This document shows, one piece after another, positions 60,633 to 64,000 of a DNA stretch of 64,000 nt (within the stretch, counting starts at the first letter, position 1; each line of letters begins with the position of its first letter). The stretch is from assembly GCF_003853415.1 (NCBI RefSeq), contig NZ_QTPP01000027.1, positions 47,984 through 111,983 of the forward strand. The letters run 5' to 3'. This DNA comes from Burkholderia sp. Bp9142. Lineage in GTDB: Bacteria > Pseudomonadota > Gammaproteobacteria > Burkholderiales > Burkholderiaceae. Under the pieces are notes generated by a model. The model was not told where the DNA came from, did no database searches, and worked only from the letters and a program-made list of their open reading frames with translations. A program made the position numbers and the translations under genes.

Positions 60633-62102
60633 TTATGCGCGTTCGCCGACCGGCGTGAACTTGCGGTCGCGCACGCGGCCCTCGTCGGCGCCGCGGCGAA
60701 TCAGGTCCTGCGCCTCCGCCCGGCTCGCGACGCACGGCGCGGAGCCGGGCAGCGGCCGCCGTGCCGTTTCGCGCAGCGCGAGCACCGACACGATGCCGAT
60801 GAACGACGCGCCCATCAGGTAGTAGGCCGGCATCATCAGGTCGCCGGTGCGATCGACGAGCCACGCGGTGACGAGCGGCGTCGTGCCGCCGAACAGCGAT
60901 ACCGACACGTTGAAGCCAATCGCGAGCGCGCCGTAGCGGATCCGCGTCGGGAACAGCGCCGGCAGCGCCGACGGCATCACGCCGGTGAAGGTCGACAGCA
61001 GCGTGCCGTAGATCATCATCCCGCCGAACACCGACAGCATCCCGCCGTTGCGGATCAGCAGCAGCGCGGGCACCGACAGCACGAGCAGGCCGACGCAGCC
61101 GAACATCATCACCGGCTTGCGGCCGAGCCGGTCCGACAGATGCCCCGCGTAGAGCGTCATCGGCATCATCAGCACCATCACGAGCAGCACCATGAAGAGG
61201 CCGTGCGTTTCGTTGAAGTGCAGCGTCGCCGACAGGTAGTTCGGCAGGTACGACAGCGCCATGTAGTCGGTCACGTTGAAGATCAGCACGAGGCCGACGC
61301 ACTGGAGCAGCGGCTTCCATTGTTCGACGAGCAGCGTGCCGAACGACTGCTTCGGGCGGGACCGTTCGTCCGCTTCGCGCGCCTCGGCTTCCTTCTTGAA
61401 CGCGGGCGTTTCCTCGAGCTTGAGCCGCACGTACAGGCCCACGAGGCCGAGCGGGCCGGCGATGAAGAACGGCACGCGCCAGCCCCACGACAGCAGCGCT
61501 TCCTGCGACAGCGTCGCCGTCAGTATCGCGACGGTGGCCGCGCCGAGCGTGTAGCCGATCAGGGTGCCGAACTCGAGGAAGCTGCCCATGAAGCCGCGGC
61601 GCCTGTCGGTCGAGAACTCGGCGATGAAGGTCGCGGCGCCGCCGTATTCGCCGCCGGTCGAGAAGCCCTGCACGAGGCGGGCGATGAGCAGCAGCACGGG
61701 CGCCATGATGCCGATGGACGCGTAGCTGGGGATCAGGCCGATCGCGAAGGTGCCGACGGCCATCATGATCATGGTGGCGGCGAGCACGCGCTGGCGGCCG
61801 ATGCGGTCGCCGAGCGGGCCGAACACCATGCCGCCGAGCGGACGCACGAGGAACGCGGCCGCGAACGTGCCGAAGGTCGCGAGCAGCTGTGCGGACGGGT
61901 TGCTCGACGGGAAGAACACCTTGCCGAGCGTGACGGCGATGTAGCTGTAGACGCCGAAGTCGAACCATTCCATCGCATTGCCGAACGCCATGGCCCCGAC
62001 GGCACGCTTCAGGACGGCAGGGTCGACGATCGTGATGTCGTCCGGCTTGAGGGCCTTGCGCGAAGACCGGGCTTTCGCGGGGTGCGCTTGCGATGAACTC
62101 AA
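60633..62102 (-). CDS. ProP-type MHS family MFS transporter
   Basis: 489 residues. MHS features: MAFGNAMEWFDFGVYSYIAVTLGKVFF (helix 1), GPLGDRIGRQRVLAATM loop, RLVQGFSTGGEYGGAATFIAEFSTDRRRGFMGSFLEFGTLIGYTLGA, and GHLSDRLGRKPVMM in the second half. Closely follows ProP-like proline/betaine/alpha-ketoglutarate symporters. The best start is TTG at 62102, with CAGGAG 6 nt upstream; the longer open frame from ATG 62231 would add 43 proline/arginine-rich residues. No coiled-coil C-terminal osmosensor like E. coli ProP is seen, so osmoregulation is uncertain. Confidence 0.9.
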   Translation of the reverse strand: MSSSQAHPAKARSSRKALKPDDITIVDPAVLKRAVGAMAFGNAMEWFDFGVYSYIAVTLGKVFFPSSNPSAQLLATFGTFAAAFLVRPLGGMVFGPLGDRIGRQRVLAATMIMMAVGTFAIGLIPSYASIGIMAPVLLLIARLVQGFSTGGEYGGAATFIAEFSTDRRRGFMGSFLEFGTLIGYTLGAATVAILTATLSQEALLSWGWRVPFFIAGPLGLVGLYVRLKLEETPAFKKEAEAREADERSRPKQSFGTLLVEQWKPLLQCVGLVLIFNVTDYMALSYLPNYLSATLHFNETHGLFMVLLVMVLMMPMTLYAGHLSDRLGRKPVMMFGCVGLLVLSVPALLLIRNGGMLSVFGGMMIYGTLLSTFTGVMPSALPALFPTRIRYGALAIGFNVSVSLFGGTTPLVTAWLVDRTGDLMMPAYYLMGASFIGIVSVLALRETARRPLPGSAPCVASRAEAQDLIRRGADEGRVRDRKFTPVGERA

Positions 62103-62614
62103 TGAACGCTCCTGGAAGGAGCCTTCGCGACCGGCCGAACGGGTGCGCGGCGGGGCGGGCGCGGGACCGTCGGGGACGAAGGCGGTTGTCTCGGGGACGC
62201 CGTGACGTCGGTGGCGCGGCGCGCGGCACACGACACCCGGCAGGTGTGTTGGTGTGAAGCAGTGTAGAGAAACGGGGAGAGCGGACTATCGGTCATGCGC
62301 CCGGAAACCGGTCGTAAACGACACGGATGGCGCAGACGGGCAACGCGTCAGGCCGGCGCTCGGCCAGCGCCTGGCGGTCCGGACTGCGCCGATAGCAGTC
62401 TATACCGGGCGCGCGACGCGCAGGGCCGCGGCACGTCGCGGATCGTGCGGGCATGACGCGGACAAAGCGTCGCGCACGGTTGCGCACGGTTGCGCACGCG
62501 AGGGAGGTCGCACCGAATCCGGACGCGCCGTCGCGTGCCGAATCCGGCGCGAGATGGTTCGGAGTGCGAATGCATGGCGGCGGCGATGCGATGCCGAAAC
62601 CGCCGCCCCGCGCA
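62103..62614. other. Intergenic stretch between carrier and porin
   Basis: 512 nt, no supported gene. It includes the SD and leader of the carrier (62103-62125) and, near 62220-62275, a less GC-rich segment likely to contain its promoter. The remainder (62290-62610) is featureless. Confidence 0.5.
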
Positions 62615-63682
62615 TCAGAACATGTGGCGGATCCCGACGTTCGCGCCGACGGTCGTACCGGTGACCGCGTAAAGCGCGTTGGTGATCCCGAGCCCCGTAT
62701 TCATCGCGCCGTGGTTGTTGACCATCGCGACCTGTGCGTACAGCGCGGTCGCCTTCGACAGGCTGTAGGTCGTGCCGACGGCCGCGAGCAGCGAGTGATT
62801 CGCCGTGTCGTTGCGGTCACTGGTGAACCAGACGCCGCCGTTCAGGTCGACGGCCGGCGTCGCCTGGTAGTCGAGGCCGCCGCCGTACACGTTGTTGCTG
62901 AACGATCCGCCGACCTTGTAGCTCGCGAACGACGCCTTCGCGGTGACCGGGCCGAACCGGTACGCGGCGCCGATCGTGCGTCCGACGAACGCGACGGTGC
63001 TGGGCGTCGGCGTCGGGTTGGTGCCGTCGTTGCCGTCGTAGAACGCGGCATCGATCATGAAGCCATCATGCTCGTACTTGAGGCTCGCCGAATACTGGCG
63101 TCCGGCCTGGAAGTCGCCGGCCTTGCCGCCGAACGCGAACATCGCGCTGCCGGTGAGGCCGGCGATCGTGGGGCTGGTATACGACACGGCGTTCGGGTTG
63201 AACAGGCCCGTCACGAGCACGTTGTCGACGTAGTTGATCAGCCCGCTGCCGAAGTGCGAGAAGCTGCGCGGATCCGAATCGAAGATCGCGAGCAGGAACG
63301 GCGAGTACTGCACGCCGGCCTTGACCGTGCCGAAGCCGCCGTCGAGCCCGACCCACGCCTGGCGGCCGAAGAAGTTGCCATTCGAATGGGCGAACGCGCC
63401 GTTGGTGACGGCAAAGCCGCTTTCGAGCTGGAATTTCGCCTTGAGGCCGCCGCCGAGGTCCTCCGTGCCGGTCATCCCGAACGTCGTCGGCGTCATGCCG
63501 GTGTCGGTCATCGCGAACTGACGGCCTGCGTTCGCGCCGGTGGCGGCGTCGCGCGTCTTGCTCGTGTAAAGCAACGCGGCGTCGAGGTTGCCGTACAGCG
63601 TCACGCTGCTTTGCGCGAAGCCGCTCGAACTGGCCATCGCGCCTGCCAGCGCGGCGCAACCGATCACGATTCTGCTTTTCAT
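62615..63682 (-). CDS. Outer-membrane porin
   Basis: 355 residues, general porin: signal peptide MKSRIVIGCAALAGAMASSSGFA, mature QSSVTLYGNLDAAL, TEDLGGGLKAKFQLESGF, FFGRQAWVGL, GTVKAGVQYSPFLLAIF, VSYTSPTIAGL and C-terminal NVGIRHMF ending in Phe. It differs in its loop regions from the two other porins in the window. GGAGA lies 9 nt before ATG 63682; a longer open frame from 63907 adds a 75-residue arginine/proline-rich extension that is not porin-like. Substrate unknown. Confidence 0.95.
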   Translation of the reverse strand: MKSRIVIGCAALAGAMASSSGFAQSSVTLYGNLDAALLYTSKTRDAATGANAGRQFAMTDTGMTPTTFGMTGTEDLGGGLKAKFQLESGFAVTNGAFAHSNGNFFGRQAWVGLDGGFGTVKAGVQYSPFLLAIFDSDPRSFSHFGSGLINYVDNVLVTGLFNPNAVSYTSPTIAGLTGSAMFAFGGKAGDFQAGRQYSASLKYEHDGFMIDAAFYDGNDGTNPTPTPSTVAFVGRTIGAAYRFGPVTAKASFASYKVGGSFSNNVYGGGLDYQATPAVDLNGGVWFTSDRNDTANHSLLAAVGTTYSLSKATALYAQVAMVNNHGAMNTGLGITNALYAVTGTTVGANVGIRHMF

Positions 63683-63907
63683 TGGGTGTCTCCAGTGTTG
63701 TTGTACGTCCATGCATCGAACAGGGGATGCGACGGACGCCCGCATGGCGGTGTCCGTCGCGCGGGCCGCGCACGCAGGGTGGGGCGCGGCGGGACGCACG
63801 CGCGCGGCGGGGTGTCGGCCGCGTGCGACGCATTCAGGGCGGGGATGGGCGCCCGAACGCGGTGCGTCGAGGATGTCGGGTGGGGCCGTCGATGCCGGCC
63901 GCGTCAT

Positions 63908-64000
63908 TCAGAGCGACTGGCCAAGCTGGTCGAGGATCGCCGGGTTCTCGAGCGTGGACGTGTCCTGCGTGATCGCCTCGCCCTTGGCGAGCGAGCGCAG
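63908..64000 (-). CDS. acs: Probable acetyl-CoA synthetase, C-terminal end (truncated by window edge)
   Basis: The last 30 codons of a minus-strand gene: LRSLAKGEAITQDTSTLENPAILDQL then GQSL and a stop at 63908. The LRSLAKGE-x-DTSTLENPAIL ending is how I remember the C-terminus of betaproteobacterial acetate-CoA ligases, following the MRRLLR acetylation-site lysine region. The rest lies beyond the window, so the call rests on 30 residues only; another AMP-forming acyl-CoA ligase is possible. Confidence 0.55.
   Translation of the reverse strand: MRSLAKGEAITQDTSTLENPAILDQLGQSL

Overview
The window looks like part of a secondary replicon of a Burkholderia cepacia-complex-type betaproteobacterium. 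The evidence is very high GC with GC-rich third codon positions, several Burkholderia-style general porins, an H-NS-like protein ending in a YYDPxTGRSWSGRG-type core, squalene-hopene cyclase, pobA with a PobR-like AraC regulator, and a dense array of MFS and TRAP carriers beside small catabolic operons. This is inferred from protein style only. I recognise no rRNA, tRNA, IS element or CRISPR array. Both ends cut genes: a porin on the left and a probable acetyl-CoA synthetase C-terminus on the right.

Left part (1-6100): a porin 3' end and a decayed second porin fragment, a DoxX membrane protein, an RmlD-like SDR, then a stand-alone retron-like reverse transcriptase (3858-5207). A consensus-like promoter and a series of strong hairpins precede the RT, and its retron signature motifs are altered. 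An H-NS-family protein follows. 6147-9880 holds an MFS carrier, a DUF1932-type dehydrogenase and a LysR-type regulator with two tandem HTH domains.

10356-19583 is a gallotannin/gallate utilisation cluster: membrane protein, gallate dioxygenase, aromatic-acid MFS carrier, 4-oxalomesaconate hydratase (LigJ), CHA aldolase (LigK), a cytosolic periplasmic-binding-fold protein, secreted tannase and porin. Tannase releases gallate, the dioxygenase opens the ring, and LigJ and LigK give pyruvate plus oxaloacetate. No recognisable oxalomesaconate tautomerase is present.

19571-24100 is a patchwork of gene fragments around a lower-GC AraC/NmrA-like pair and a saccharopine-dehydrogenase-like reductase. 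24468-30935 carries an FlxA-like protein, two hydrolase-type enzymes (one a class C beta-lactamase homologue), squalene-hopene cyclase divergent from a TetR regulator, and a broken LuxR gene.

31082-38144 starts with pobA and an AraC regulator. Then comes an uncharacterised catabolic operon (SDR, FAD oxidoreductase, NIPSNAP, a deleted SDR, MFS). 38278-48267 looks like a sugar-acid or related module: a DapA-family lyase divergent from an MHS carrier, an exported lactonase-like lipoprotein, LysR, an IlvD/Edd dehydratase with an MFS carrier, and an FCD-GntR regulator. A near-identical 14-16 bp operator-like sequence lies at the DapA-like gene, the MHS carrier gene and the gntR gene itself.

48948-50517 is a hipBA toxin-antitoxin pair with repeated promoter boxes. 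50922-57758 is a pectin/uronate set (GH28 polygalacturonase lipoprotein, TRAP transporter, lactonase-like propeller). The window closes with a chemoreceptor, an alpha/beta hydrolase, a ProP-type carrier with a likely TTG start, a porin and the truncated ligase.
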